64,000 nt of DNA from Vibrio stylophorae (GCF_921293875.1 NZ_CAKLDI010000001.1:372001-436000), one strand, 5' to 3'. Positions 55,455 through 64,000 are shown, counted from the first letter of the stretch. The notes: a model not told the origin generated them from the letters alone. Numbers and translations are program-made.

Positions 55455-56713
55455 TACTCTCCGACTGCCGCTGCAGGTTGCGTGCTTACGGTTTTTTGTT
55501 GCTCTTTCTTCTCTTGTTTTGCGAGTGCTTTCCAGCGCTTCATGCCTTTGTGGCTACGCAATTGTGGGTTTGCAATTTCGTCAACTGCGAAGTTAAGAAG
55601 TGCAAGACCAACAGCGATGAAGGTAAGAGCCAAACAAGGAGCCAATACTTCCCACCATGCGCCAATCAGCATTGATGAAGAGGTACGAACGTTGTAGAGC
55701 ATGACGCCCCAGCTGATTGCGTTCGGGTCACCAAGACCTAGGAACGACAGAGTAGATTCCATCATGATTGCAAGCATTACGGAACCGATGAAGCTGGCAC
55801 CAACGATAGAGATCAAGTTTGGTAGTAGCTCAACGAAGATGATGCGAACTGATGATTCACCCAGTACTTCAGCCGCTTTAACAAACTCTTTTTCACGAAG
55901 CGATAGGGTTTGTGCACGAACAACACGTGCGCCCCATGCCCAGGAGGTACAGGCGATTACCAATGCGATTGCCACTGGACCTGCCTCACCGATAAATGCT
56001 GCGATAACGAACAGGATTGGGAACTGAGGCAGTACCAACATGATGTTCATTGCTGCGCTGAGTACGTCATCGACGCGGCCACCGAAGTAACCTGCTGAGA
56101 TACCGATGATGGTTGCAAGGAAGCACACCATGATACCTGCACCAAAGCCAACGGCTAGTGAGGTACGCGCGCCGTATACAAGCTGAGACCATACGTCACG
56201 ACCCATGCGAGTTGTACCCATCAAGTGATACATAGGCTCAAGCTCTTTTAGCTCGCTCAACTCTTTTTTCAGCAATGCATGCTCAGTCACCAATTGCTCT
56301 TCGGTAGACAAAATACCAAGGTTAAGCAGCTCTTCAGCTTGCTCAAGTGATACCTTGTCAAACAAAGTAACGTTCTTTGGTAGTGTCTTTTCCATCGCTG
56401 CTAGTTGCTGCGATTTCTCTTCGATTAGCTTGGCGCGTTGCTCCGCTTTTTTCACGCTCTGCTCATAGGCACGAACCGTGATTTTTACGTTGCGAGTGTC
56501 GCTAGCAATGTTGTTTGCAATCCAACCATCTTTGTTGCTATCTGCTGCGAAAGCGACAGAGGTTGGGAATTCATGTGGCTTACCCGTGCGCTTATCAGGC
56601 GCATGTTGAGTAATGAGAGGCGCAAAAATGGCCGCTAAAATAAAGGTAACGATGATACCCAAGCCAAACATTGCTTTTGGGTTACCTTTGAGAAGAGTCC
56701 AAAGTGCTTTCAT
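55454..56713 (-). CDS. Chito-oligosaccharide ABC transporter permease (OppC type) with long periplasmic insertion
   Basis: 419 residues, about 110 more than a normal OppC/DppC. Helix 1 (about 15-38) is followed by a hydrophilic segment (about 51-160) with a heptad-like, charged stretch (QSVKKAEQRAKLIEEKSQQL). The usual GTTRMGRDVWSQLVYGARTSLAVGF then leads into five further helices. The coupling loop is EFVKAAEVLGESSVRIIFVELLPN. The inserted part should face the periplasm and might contact the binding protein. Translation is coupled to the upstream permease gene through GGGAGG. Confidence 0.92.
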   Translation of the reverse strand: MKALWTLLKGNPKAMFGLGIIVTFILAAIFAPLITQHAPDKRTGKPHEFPTSVAFAADSNKDGWIANNIASDTRNVKITVRAYEQSVKKAEQRAKLIEEKSQQLAAMEKTLPKNVTLFDKVSLEQAEELLNLGILSTEEQLVTEHALLKKELSELKELEPMYHLMGTTRMGRDVWSQLVYGARTSLAVGFGAGIMVCFLATIIGISAGYFGGRVDDVLSAAMNIMLVLPQFPILFVIAAFIGEAGPVAIALVIACTSWAWGARVVRAQTLSLREKEFVKAAEVLGESSVRIIFVELLPNLISIVGASFIGSVMLAIMMESTLSFLGLGDPNAISWGVMLYNVRTSSSMLIGAWWEVLAPCLALTFIAVGLALLNFAVDEIANPQLRSHKGMKRWKALAKQEKKEQQKTVSTQPAAAVGE

Positions 56714-56715
56714 GA

Positions 56716-57702
56716 TTATTTACCTCCCTTACGTAGGCGAGGATCGAGTAGAACAATAAGGATGTCAGCCATGAAGTTGAAGAACAGCATGAACAAAGTC
56801 ATGATGATGAGCTGACCTTGAAGAACTTGATAATCACGAGCGTTGATCGCGTTTAGCATCACCTGGCCAAGACCTGGGTAGTTAAAGACGATTTCAACAA
56901 TCAGCTGGCCACCGATGGCCATACCAAGTGCCATAGAAAGCGCGGTCACACTAGGAAGAAGGGCGTTACGTGCTGCATAGTTAAATACAACGCGGTTTTC
57001 GCTTAGACCCTTACCTTTTGCCATGGTGATGTAGTCTTCGTTCAGTAGGTTGATCATGTTGTTACGCATGTTGATCAAGAAACCACCGACCTGAATGATA
57101 CTGGCACAGAAAAGAGGCAAAACTGCGTGATAAGCGACCGACTTATAGAAGGCGAAACTGGTCCAGTCTGGCGTCAAACCTGGGGTGTAGGCATAACCCG
57201 TTGGGAACCAACGAAGACCTAAGGCAAAAATGAAAGACATTAATAGCGCGATAACCACAGGTGGTACCGCTTGGCAGATCAACATACCTGGTGACATGAA
57301 GGTATCGTACAAGCTGCCACGTTTCCACGCCGCAAAAATACCGGCGATAGAACCAAATGCGAAAGAGATGATTACAGCACTACCTGCTAGGAACAGAGAC
57401 CAGCCCAAAGCACCATTCAGTAGTTCGTTTACTGATTGTGGGTAGTTTTGAATCGAAGTACCTAGATTCCAAGTCATCACACTCTTGATGTACGTAAAGT
57501 ACTGCTCATAAAGTGGTCCTTCCGTGAAACCTAGAAGTTTTTGCATTGCCGCGATACGCTCAGGCGTTACCTGGACCGTGGCGTTCGCAAACATCATGGT
57601 CACTGGATCGCCAGGCATAGCCCGCGGAATAACAAAGTTTAGCGTTGCTGCAACGAGCAATGCCACTAAATAGAACGCAAAACGTCGTAGAAAATATCCC
57701 AT
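56716..57702 (-). CDS. Chito-oligosaccharide ABC transporter permease (OppB type)
   Basis: 328 residues. N-terminal LRRFAFYLVALLVAATLNFVIPRAMPGDPV is standard OppB, followed by six helices and the coupling loop DYITMAKGKGLSENRVVFNYAARNALLPSVTAL. It pairs with the OppC-type subunit to form the channel. It is the first permease gene after the binding-protein gene, separated by 150 bp holding two hairpins. Confidence 0.93.
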   Translation of the reverse strand: MGYFLRRFAFYLVALLVAATLNFVIPRAMPGDPVTMMFANATVQVTPERIAAMQKLLGFTEGPLYEQYFTYIKSVMTWNLGTSIQNYPQSVNELLNGALGWSLFLAGSAVIISFAFGSIAGIFAAWKRGSLYDTFMSPGMLICQAVPPVVIALLMSFIFALGLRWFPTGYAYTPGLTPDWTSFAFYKSVAYHAVLPLFCASIIQVGGFLINMRNNMINLLNEDYITMAKGKGLSENRVVFNYAARNALLPSVTALSMALGMAIGGQLIVEIVFNYPGLGQVMLNAINARDYQVLQGQLIIMTLFMLFFNFMADILIVLLDPRLRKGGK

Positions 57703-57734
57703 AACTCACACCTTACCAATCCAGCTTTTTCCTA

Positions 57735-57834
57735 GGCCTGAGCTGGAAATCAGGCCGAACTCTCCCCTGACGCAGAGCGCCATACCTTGAAGTTATCGTT
57801 GGGGGGAAAGGGCGGTGCGCAGACTGCGCACCGC
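57735..57834 (-). other. Two intercistronic hairpins between binding-protein and permease genes
   Basis: First in transcript order is GCGGTGCGCAG-T-CTGCGCACCGC (57812-57834), 11 GC-rich pairs. Second is GGCCTGA...TCAGGCC (57735-57756). Neither has a good T run. They sit where binding-protein genes often have stabilising or attenuating hairpins, giving an excess of binding protein over membrane subunits. Confidence 0.6.
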
Positions 57835-57852
57835 AATTACAGAAGTAAAAAA

Positions 57853-59532
57853 TTACTTAACTGGTTTTAGATCCAATACGTGTAGAAGACGCTCTGGGAT
57901 ACCAGCCCAAATGTTTGGACGGCCTTTCGCGTTATCTTCGTTCCACCAGCCAGTGAAGCGAGTGGTGTTGTATTGGTACATGTATGCACCAGACATCACA
58001 GGAACAGTTACTTGGTTCTCAGCGATGATCTTCTGGATGTTGTGCGCAATAGCAATCTGCTCGTTCTTATCAGCTGTCTTATAGAAGCTGTCGAGTAGTT
58101 TATCTAGCTGCGCGCTCTTGAAGAAGTGCATTGCGAAGCGAGGCATACCTTCACCAGCTTGTAGTGCTGAGTTGTATGCGCTGTCCCAGTATAGATGTGG
58201 ATCTGCACCGTGGAAGTAGTTGGTGTAAGCCACATCGTAGTCAGCGTTTAGCATCGCTTGGTTGTATACAGAGAACTCAGGAGTTACTGCACGTGCGTTG
58301 ATGCCTGCTTCTTGAAGTTGTTCAACAGCTAGCTGCACAGTGTTGTTGAAGTCAGTCCAACCGTTTGGAGATTGGATGTTCAACTGGAACTCTTTACCCG
58401 CAGGAGTTTCAACGAAACCGTCGCCGTTCTTATCTTTATAACCAGCTTTCGCTAGAAGTGCTTTCGCGCCTTCAAGGTTATAAGTGTTGAACTTCTTGAA
58501 TTCGTTGTGAACTTTCTCGTCAGACCATGCTTCGAAAGCATAACCAAGACCAGAAGCGAAGTCGTTCACAGTACCGCCACCGTAGAACGCGATGTCGATG
58601 ATAGTTTGACGGTCGATCGCCATAGAGAATGCGCGACGGAAGTTAACATCATTGATTGCGTCGTGTTTTGCTTTGTCCTTGTTATTGAAGTTCAAAACAA
58701 ATGACTGAGTACCTGCTGGTGGGTACCAGTAGTGGTGGTTAGGGCTCGCTGCTTTATAAGTACGATCGATATCTGGAATGAATGAAGAAGTCCAGTCAAG
58801 CTCAGAGTTGATGATCATACCAAGAAGCTGATCGTTACCCGCGATTTGTGGAACGCGTAGACAGTCTACATCTAGGTTCGCGTTATCCCAGTAGTTAGGG
58901 TTACGACATTGGATGTAAAGCTGTGGAGTAAAGGTATCGATCACAGTAAATGGACCAGTACCTACTGGGTTTTCGTTAGTGAAAGTTGTTGGATCTTTCA
59001 CATCTTTCCACACGTGCTCAGCAACGATAGGAACAAGAGAAATTTCGTATGGAACGTTTGAGTTCGCTTCAGTTAGACGGAATAGAACTTCATAATCGTT
59101 CACTTTTTCAACTGCGCTAACCCACTTCGCGATACCGCGAGTGTCTAGTTCTGGCTTAGATTTAACTAGGTCGAATGAGTAAACAACGTCGTCTGCAGTG
59201 AACTCTTGACCATCAGACCATTTCACACCTTTACGGATGTCAAAAGTCACAGTCATTAGGTCATCAGACATTTTGAAACCAGTCGCTAGGCGGAATACTG
59301 GCTCGTTACCTTTCATCTCATTGAACACAACAAGTGGTTCATAGATGAAGTCAGTAGTTGTACGTAGGTTAGTTGCAGTTAGGTACGGGTTAAAGTTACG
59401 TACCATGCTTGGGTAGAAGTCAGGTACTACAGTTAGCTCTGAGCGAGCTGCTGCTTGTGGTGCTGCTACCGCAGAAGTTGCTGCAACGATAATTGCTGCT
59501 GCTAGTTTGGTCTTCTTAATATTGGCAAGCAT
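57853..59532 (-). CDS. cbp: Periplasmic chito-oligosaccharide-binding protein (CBP), family 5 SBP
   Basis: 559 residues with a signal peptide (LAAAIIVAATSAVAAPQAAA) and an OppA/family 5 solute-binding fold. Landmarks are NFNPYLTATNLRTTTDFIYEPLV, DDLMTVTFDIRKGVKWSDGQEFTADDVVYSFDLVK and NVNFRRAFSMAIDRQTI. In Vibrio the protein at this place binds (GlcNAc)n and, when unliganded, holds the ChiS kinase in check (established for V. cholerae). ChiS is encoded 1.35 kb upstream here. The start follows AAGGA, six bases before ATG. Confidence 0.93.
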   Translation of the reverse strand: MLANIKKTKLAAAIIVAATSAVAAPQAAARSELTVVPDFYPSMVRNFNPYLTATNLRTTTDFIYEPLVVFNEMKGNEPVFRLATGFKMSDDLMTVTFDIRKGVKWSDGQEFTADDVVYSFDLVKSKPELDTRGIAKWVSAVEKVNDYEVLFRLTEANSNVPYEISLVPIVAEHVWKDVKDPTTFTNENPVGTGPFTVIDTFTPQLYIQCRNPNYWDNANLDVDCLRVPQIAGNDQLLGMIINSELDWTSSFIPDIDRTYKAASPNHHYWYPPAGTQSFVLNFNNKDKAKHDAINDVNFRRAFSMAIDRQTIIDIAFYGGGTVNDFASGLGYAFEAWSDEKVHNEFKKFNTYNLEGAKALLAKAGYKDKNGDGFVETPAGKEFQLNIQSPNGWTDFNNTVQLAVEQLQEAGINARAVTPEFSVYNQAMLNADYDVAYTNYFHGADPHLYWDSAYNSALQAGEGMPRFAMHFFKSAQLDKLLDSFYKTADKNEQIAIAHNIQKIIAENQVTVPVMSGAYMYQYNTTRFTGWWNEDNAKGRPNIWAGIPERLLHVLDLKPVK

Positions 59533-59578
59533 AGCTGTTCCTTACTCTTGCTTTTTGTTTCACTTGTTTATGCTTTCA

Positions 59579-59590
59579 TCACTTAAGTGA
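59579..59590. promoter_or_regulatory. Operator-like palindrome close to chb operon start
   Basis: TCACTTAAGTGA, 12-bp perfect palindrome ending 46 bp before the binding-protein ATG. Its position suits an operator or the 5' untranslated region. The factor is unknown. Confidence 0.35.
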
Positions 59591-59693
59591 GTCGTCGATG
59601 AAAACAACCTTGGGCTACTTCATCTGTGTCTCGCACATTTGAATGGCCGTGTAGTCCTTCGGCGAGTGTTAGGAAACTACTTTGTAAGCTGCT

Positions 59694-59715
59694 GGTCAAT
59701 TGACCGCCCCGTCAA
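59694..59715. promoter_or_regulatory. TTGAC/GTCAA palindrome pair upstream of chb operon
   Basis: GGTCAATTGACC followed in overlap by TTGACCGCCCCGTCAA. A similar TTTGACCGTCAAA lies 240 bp further out. Repeated half-sites suggest cooperative binding; ChiS, which binds DNA at the V. cholerae chb promoter, is a candidate. Confidence 0.4.
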
Positions 59716-59792
59716 AATCGTAAAAAAAAAAGACAACTCCGTTATTTCCGTTAATTTCAGTTTTGGCAAACGGTTGCAAAAGCATCAGATAG

Positions 59793-59806
59793 TTGATTTC
59801 GATCAA
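59793..59806. promoter_or_regulatory. FNR-like site upstream of chb operon
   Basis: TTGAT-TTCG-ATCAA matches the FNR consensus at all ten fixed positions. It lies about 260 bp before the first gene. Confidence 0.4.
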
Positions 59807-59963
59807 TAGAAATCTCTTCTAAAAGTATCAATTGGTTAGTGGTTACAAACCTATAAATGCCTTATTTATAAGGGGTGGTTGTTTGTGTTTTGTAATAGGT
59901 GATCTCGATCGGCTGTTTTTTTCAAAGTCGAAAAATTACGGAAAATTTGACCGTCAAAAATGT

Positions 59964-59979
59964 TGTGATTGGCATCTCA
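59964..59979. promoter_or_regulatory. CRP-like site upstream of chb operon
   Basis: TGTGATTGGCATCTCA, nine of ten matches to TGTGA-N6-TCACA, six bases from a TTGAC/GTCAA palindrome. Chitin use in vibrios depends on cAMP-CRP, which suits the site. Confidence 0.45.
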
Positions 59980-60836
59980 ATATCTAACAAATCTTCCAAC
60001 CACTGACAATTTAACGTCATTTCGACGAAAAATTGGGCATTTTGAATGGGTGCGATGAATGACAATCGCGCTTCTTTTTTTGCTCAAAATTGAGCGAATA
60101 AGAATTGTTCTCTTGAGTTTTTACTCAGATTTCATGCTATTGGTTTCATTGAATCAACGCGAGAAGCATCACGACTAACCGGACGTTATTTCATTTGTTT
60201 TTATCAGGTTATTGCAGTTTTCGTTGCAATTGGCTGCATTGAATTGAGGTCAGTTTTATTGATCATAAATGGGGGGGCTTGCATCGAAAGGCTTTATGGC
60301 AAATATGCGATGAGCATGCGCCGCATTGCTGCTGAATGCATCATCTAACGCAGATCGTCAAAATGTTGGCTGCATCCCACAGATTTGAATAGCGATAATA
60401 AATGAGCGAGAGCGAAAAAGTAGTTAGCTAAGGTGCTAAACAAGGCAGATGGAGCCACTGCAATAGAAAAATTGATAAGAAAAGCAGCGACAGAAAAGAG
60501 TGAGCGGCACCGCCATGACAGGAAAAGCAATCTAGTGAAGTTGCGGTAATGCAGAGCGGTTGCGGTAGGGAGGGCTGCGGTAGAAAAGGCATGATGGCTC
60601 AAGGCGTATGGTTTTGTGTTTAACGTTTCAGGCTAAGTGCGGCTATGCAACCTCACAAATGCAAAGCTCTAAGCCATCTTGTTCGCGTGCGATTAGGTAT
60701 CACTCCATGCTTAAAGATACAGAGCGAGCAGCACAGTTTTGCGCAGGAAGGAACGTATATGAGGTGTATAAGGTATGGGCGCTAGCAGCTAGACAGAGCA
60801 GACGTTTATAACGATTGAGATGGCGGTGAAAGGCTC

Positions 60837-60865
60837 AAAAAAAGCGCTCATTGAGCGCTTTTTTG
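60837..60865. terminator. chiS terminator
   Basis: AAAAAAAGCGCTCA-T-TGAGCGCTTTTTT hairpin, 18 bp after the chiS stop, with T runs on both strands. Confidence 0.87.
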
Positions 60866-60882
60866 GGGTTTGAGATATGCGA

Positions 60883-63800
60883 TTAAACCTGGCTCATCAT
60901 CAGCCGCTGCAGCCTATCGCGTGCTTGCTGTAGTCGCTGGCGCAGGTCTGTGTGTTGATGACCGCGCTCTAGGACAAAATCAACGGTATTGAGCACGGTG
61001 CGCCAACGCGGCGTTTTTGGCAGTGTTTCTTTTCTTAGGTATTTATCTAGGGTGCGGGTTTGTAGTGTGCTGCGGTCGAGATAAACACGCCATAGGCCAC
61101 TCTCTTCTGCTAAGGCAAACTTGTTGCTGCCAGTGCAGGTTTCCCAATATTCCAAGGAGAGTAATGTCGCTTCAACCAAGCATTCACGCATTAAATCGCC
61201 TTTTTGAGTTTGCTGCCCACCGAGGCGATCGGCAAGACGAGTAAACTCACCGCCTAGCTCTCGCAGCTGCTGCAGCTTGTCATCATCACTGTGGAAGGCG
61301 TAATCAGAGAGTAGCTCAATGGCGCTTTCTAGAATATCAATGCGCACATGGGCGGCGGTTTCCCCGGTGTTAAATACTAGCATTGCGTTAAGCCCTGACT
61401 CCTCAGGAAGCTTAATCATGTCGACTTTAATGGAGTGTATCTCTTCACCAATTTTCACCGAAATCGCGCCACTATAGTGATGGCTTTCCATGGCGCTATG
61501 CGGCAAAGGTACTGAGAGTAGATCGTTAAAGTGCAGTCGCTCAAGCTGTTCTGAGGCGCGTTTAAATAGCTTACCTGCAGCATCGTTGGCATAGCGAATA
61601 CGATCATCGGCCTGAATACACAGGACGGGTTCTGATGCACTTTCGAGCAGGTTGAGAAGACGACTTTGCGTTTCCAGTAGGCCTGCTTCCACTTGCTGGC
61701 GATGGCGAATTTCAGCTTGCAAACGGGCGTTTTCTTGGCGCTGTACCTCAGATTGGCTGGCGCGAAGGTGAGCCCGTATACGAGCGCTGAGCTCTTCTTT
61801 ACTAAAGGGCTTGGTCAGATAGTCATTGGCACCGGATTCAAAGCCGCGAATGCGATCGTGAATTTGACTCAGTGCGGTGAGCATAATGATCGGCAGCTCA
61901 ATTGGATTGTAGTGCTGGCGCAGCGTTTCTGTGACTTCATAACCATTCATACCCGGCATCATCACATCAGTGAGCACCAGAACCGGATGATAGGTTTGCA
62001 CCAACTCAAGCGCGTTCATGCCGTTATCTGCGGTGATCACCCGATAGCCTTCAAGGCGCAGATAGTTATTGAGGATTTGCAGGTTCACTGGCTCATCATC
62101 AATCACGAGCAGCATATCGCCATTGGGGTTTTCTGGCAGCTGCTCGGATTCATCCAATAGCTGATTATCCGCAGCGCTTGGCGCTTGGAAGTGGTTGTGT
62201 AGATCCCGCGCCTTACTGGTGGAGACTTGAGCTTCTGTCGCCAACGGCAAGGTAAAGCTAAAGGTGGTACCAATCAGTGGTTGGCTGCTGACATAGAGCT
62301 GGCCGTTCATCAATTCAATCAACTGGCGGCTGATGGATAGCCCCAAGCCTGCCCCTTGGCGATAACGGCTGCTGTCGCTGGTTTGGGTCAGTGGCTCAAA
62401 AATTAGTTCGAGCTGATCGGCTGGAATGCCTTCGCCAGTGTCGACGACTTGAATGCGAAGCTGATGATCAAGCACGGTCGCTGAGATAATAATTTTCCCT
62501 TCGCTGGTGTACTTGATGGCATTGCCTACGAGGTTATAAAGCACCTGCTCAAGGCGCTGCTCGTCAGCAAAAATAAGCGGCAGGTTAGGTCCTACTTGGT
62601 TGATGATGCGCACAGGCTTATCACCCAATAGGTGGTTAGACATTTCCAAGACCAAACGCACTGCCACTGAGCTATCTAGTGCATGACTGTCGAGGTCTAC
62701 ATTGCCATAGCGCATCTTGTGATAGTCGAGAATGTCATCGACCAAGTTTGAAAGGCGCTGGCCACTGTTGATGATCATCTGTAGCTGATGCTGCTGCTGA
62801 AGTGGCAGCGGGCCATTGAGACCTGAAACCATAGATTCAGCAATACCCACCATGCCGTGTAGTGGTGTCCGCAGTTCATGGGAGGTCATGGCCAAAAATT
62901 CATCTTTGAGCTTATCGGCATGCTCAAGCTCGGCGTTTTTCTCTTCGATAATCTGAATTTGATGTTCGAGCTCTTGGTTTTGGCTGCGAATGGTGGCGAT
63001 TTTCTCGCGCACTGAGCGTTGCATACGTTCAAAACTGATGGCCAACCGGCCAATTTCATCGTGGCGGTCGGTGCTGCTAATGGCTTGGTCGAGATCGCCT
63101 GCGGATACTCGCTCAGCTGCCCAAGTGAGGCGTAGTAGTGGTGCGGTGATGGAGTTCGATAGCCAGTGTGAGGCGATTACGACCAAAATAATCGCCGATA
63201 GCATGGCGATGATAAAGATAGTCTCGAGCTGGCGCACTCGCGCAAAGGCTTCATTGGTAGGCAACTCAATGACTAGCGCCCAATGTTTATCGAGCACATG
63301 AATCGGGGCAAAGGCACTGAGTACCGCGATGCCATCAAAGTTATCCAAGCGACCCACACCTGTATCGCCAGCCAGCGCTAGATCAATGGCAGGGCTTTCA
63401 AAAAGCTTGTCATTTTCAGCGCCCATATTGATGCGTGTATGGTGCGCTTGGTTAATCAGCAGGGCGTGGGTTGAGTTGGCTTGGTTATTGACATCCTCTT
63501 GCACCAACTCGGTGAGCACTGTGTTGGGCAACTCAAAGAACACATAGCTATGCAGGTAGTTATCCTGTGAAACTGGTGCAGCGAGCCAAGCCACAGGAAC
63601 ATCATGGCTATTGTTGGTTGAAAAGTCGGTCAAAATAACAGGAATATTGTTGGCATCAATGCGCCCTTGACTGGCTTTTTGAATTTGCTGAAAGGCTTGG
63701 CCCAGCGGTTTATCTTTATAGGCCGCAGAGGTGAGATTCATCCCGTAGTTGTTGCGTTTTTTGACTGAATAAACCACGTTGCCATCGACATCGACGAGCA

Positions 63801-64000
63801 GAATATCAGAGAAATCAGAGCGATTGAGAAAGTCTAAATAGCTTTGGTGATAGCGTTTGTGCAGTAAGCGATAACGCTCACTGGTGTTGACCAGTGACGG
63901 TGAAATAGGGCGCGTAGAGTCGGGCTCGGCCTGATTGCCATCTAAGTTAGCGGCGACTTGATTGGTAATGGCATTGAGCGCGCGATCTTTGCTAAATCCT
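60883..64000 (-). CDS. chiS: Chitin-responsive hybrid sensor kinase ChiS (5' end beyond the window)
   Basis: About 1039 C-terminal residues; the frame runs open to the window end. A periplasmic sensor part is followed by a helix (IFIIAMLSAIILVVIASHWL) and HAMP (ITAPLLRLTWAAERVSAGDL). The HisKA domain has MTSHELRTPLHGMVG (His codon at 62878-62880). The ATPase domain has NLVGNAIKYT, DTGEGIP and GAGLGLSISRQLI. The receiver domain has LVLTDVMMPGMNGYEV (Asp codon at 61966-61968) and the conserved Lys in YLTKPFSKEE. A PAS-like domain (SRLLNLLESASEPVLCIQADDRIRYAND) and a C-terminal helical domain follow. In V. cholerae ChiS, restrained by CBP, activates chitin genes and binds DNA through its C-terminus. 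No lone response regulator lies nearby, in line with that model. Confidence 0.93.
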   Translation of the reverse strand, partial: GFSKDRALNAITNQVAANLDGNQAEPDSTRPISPSLVNTSERYRLLHKRYHQSYLDFLNRSDFSDILLVDVDGNVVYSVKKRNNYGMNLTSAAYKDKPLGQAFQQIQKASQGRIDANNIPVILTDFSTNNSHDVPVAWLAAPVSQDNYLHSYVFFELPNTVLTELVQEDVNNQANSTHALLINQAHHTRINMGAENDKLFESPAIDLALAGDTGVGRLDNFDGIAVLSAFAPIHVLDKHWALVIELPTNEAFARVRQLETIFIIAMLSAIILVVIASHWLSNSITAPLLRLTWAAERVSAGDLDQAISSTDRHDEIGRLAISFERMQRSVREKIATIRSQNQELEHQIQIIEEKNAELEHADKLKDEFLAMTSHELRTPLHGMVGIAESMVSGLNGPLPLQQQHQLQMIINSGQRLSNLVDDILDYHKMRYGNVDLDSHALDSSVAVRLVLEMSNHLLGDKPVRIINQVGPNLPLIFADEQRLEQVLYNLVGNAIKYTSEGKIIISATVLDHQLRIQVVDTGEGIPADQLELIFEPLTQTSDSSRYRQGAGLGLSISRQLIELMNGQLYVSSQPLIGTTFSFTLPLATEAQVSTSKARDLHNHFQAPSAADNQLLDESEQLPENPNGDMLLVIDDEPVNLQILNNYLRLEGYRVITADNGMNALELVQTYHPVLVLTDVMMPGMNGYEVTETLRQHYNPIELPIIMLTALSQIHDRIRGFESGANDYLTKPFSKEELSARIRAHLRASQSEVQRQENARLQAEIRHRQQVEAGLLETQSRLLNLLESASEPVLCIQADDRIRYANDAAGKLFKRASEQLERLHFNDLLSVPLPHSAMESHHYSGAISVKIGEEIHSIKVDMIKLPEESGLNAMLVFNTGETAAHVRIDILESAIELLSDYAFHSDDDKLQQLRELGGEFTRLADRLGGQQTQKGDLMRECLVEATLLSLEYWETCTGSNKFALAEESGLWRVYLDRSTLQTRTLDKYLRKETLPKTPRWRTVLNTVDFVLERGHQHTDLRQRLQQARDRLQRLMMSQV

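Larger units (their letters stand above)
59533..60836. promoter_or_regulatory. 1.3-kb gene-poor regulatory region between chb operon and chiS
   Basis: No convincing CDS. Near the operon start: palindromes TCACTTAAGTGA (59579-59590) and GGTCAATTGACC (59694-59705), the latter overlapping TTGAC-C-GCCCC-GTCAA (59700-59715). Further out: FNR-like TTGATTTCGATCAA (59793-59806), TTTGAC-C-GTCAAA (59946-59958) and CRP-like TGTGA-TTGGCA-TCTCA (59964-59979). GCTCA-AAAT-TGAGC (60082-60095) and GAGT-TTTT-ACTC (60115-60126) also lie here. From 60280 to 60600 the base composition is less A/T-rich and TTGCGGTA/CTGCGGTA occurs three times (60541-60582). Confidence 0.5.

Noticed and set aside
60115-60126. GAGT-TTTT-ACTC as a SlmA site
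   Set aside because: The SlmA consensus GTGAGTACTCAC has no four-base spacer between its half-sites, and the element is about 590 bp from the operon.
60345-60602. 85-residue minus-strand ORF in the chb-chiS gap
   Set aside because: Starts at TTG with no Shine-Dalgarno and shows no family-like pattern; not reported as a gene.
60608-60811. 67-residue plus-strand ORF in the chb-chiS gap
   Set aside because: AAGG lies too close to the ATG and the composition is unlike a folded protein; kept only as a weak possibility in the findings.

Overview
The window is a chromosomal segment of a marine gammaproteobacterium, most likely a member of the Vibrionaceae. This rests on protein content and gene order: metH-lysC-pglL-uvrA-ssb, argR/mdh-ispB/rplU-rpmA-obg-yjjP-yjjB-folA, and apaH-rsmA-pdxA-surA-lptD/djlA run as I recall them from Vibrio cholerae, and a chitobiose operon sits beside a ChiS-type sensor kinase. 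I cannot fix the genus. I see no rRNA or tRNA gene, insertion sequence, prophage, integron or CRISPR array.

Layout. 1-1015: start of a TIGR03899-type protein (cut by the window edge) and an unlisted 33-residue membrane microprotein. 1058-4573: a zinc-type operon on the minus strand (DUF2946-like protein, His-rich ZrgA-like protein, ABC ATPase, FtsX-type permease, DUF3299 protein) behind a Zur-like palindrome. 4648-11095: metA and metH, each behind MetJ-like boxes, with a CPA1 antiporter between them. 11117-12780: lysC behind a lysine riboswitch and a good sigma70 promoter. 12796-18186: a PglL-like O-oligosaccharyltransferase, uvrA and ssb, the last two divergent around a perfect CTGT-N8-ACAG SOS box.

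18224-28547 is the least ordinary block. It holds genes on one strand for D-cysteine desulfhydrase, an NhaC-family carrier, a Cys/Met-metabolism PLP lyase, RidA, an L-cysteine desulfidase (CyuA-like), a universal stress protein, a fused TRAP permease and a TAXI-type binding protein. I read it as a sulfur-amino-acid uptake, detoxification and catabolism island. The functional link is inference.

28839-43284 is conserved housekeeping: argR, mdh, ispB, rplU, rpmA, obg, yjjP, yjjB, folA, apaH, rsmA, pdxA, surA, lptD, djlA. The usual apaG between rsmA and apaH is missing. pssA follows.

44903-64000 is the chitin-oligosaccharide programme on the minus strand. A periplasmic binding protein and an Opp-type ABC importer take up (GlcNAc)n. 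A GH9 enzyme, a GH20 hexosaminidase and a GH94 chitobiose phosphorylase cleave it, a BadF-type GlcNAc kinase phosphorylates free GlcNAc, and a phosphohexomutase handles the GlcNAc-1-phosphate. A 1.35-kb gene-poor region with a CRP-like site and repeated TTGAC/GTCAA palindromes separates this operon from chiS, which is cut by the window end.
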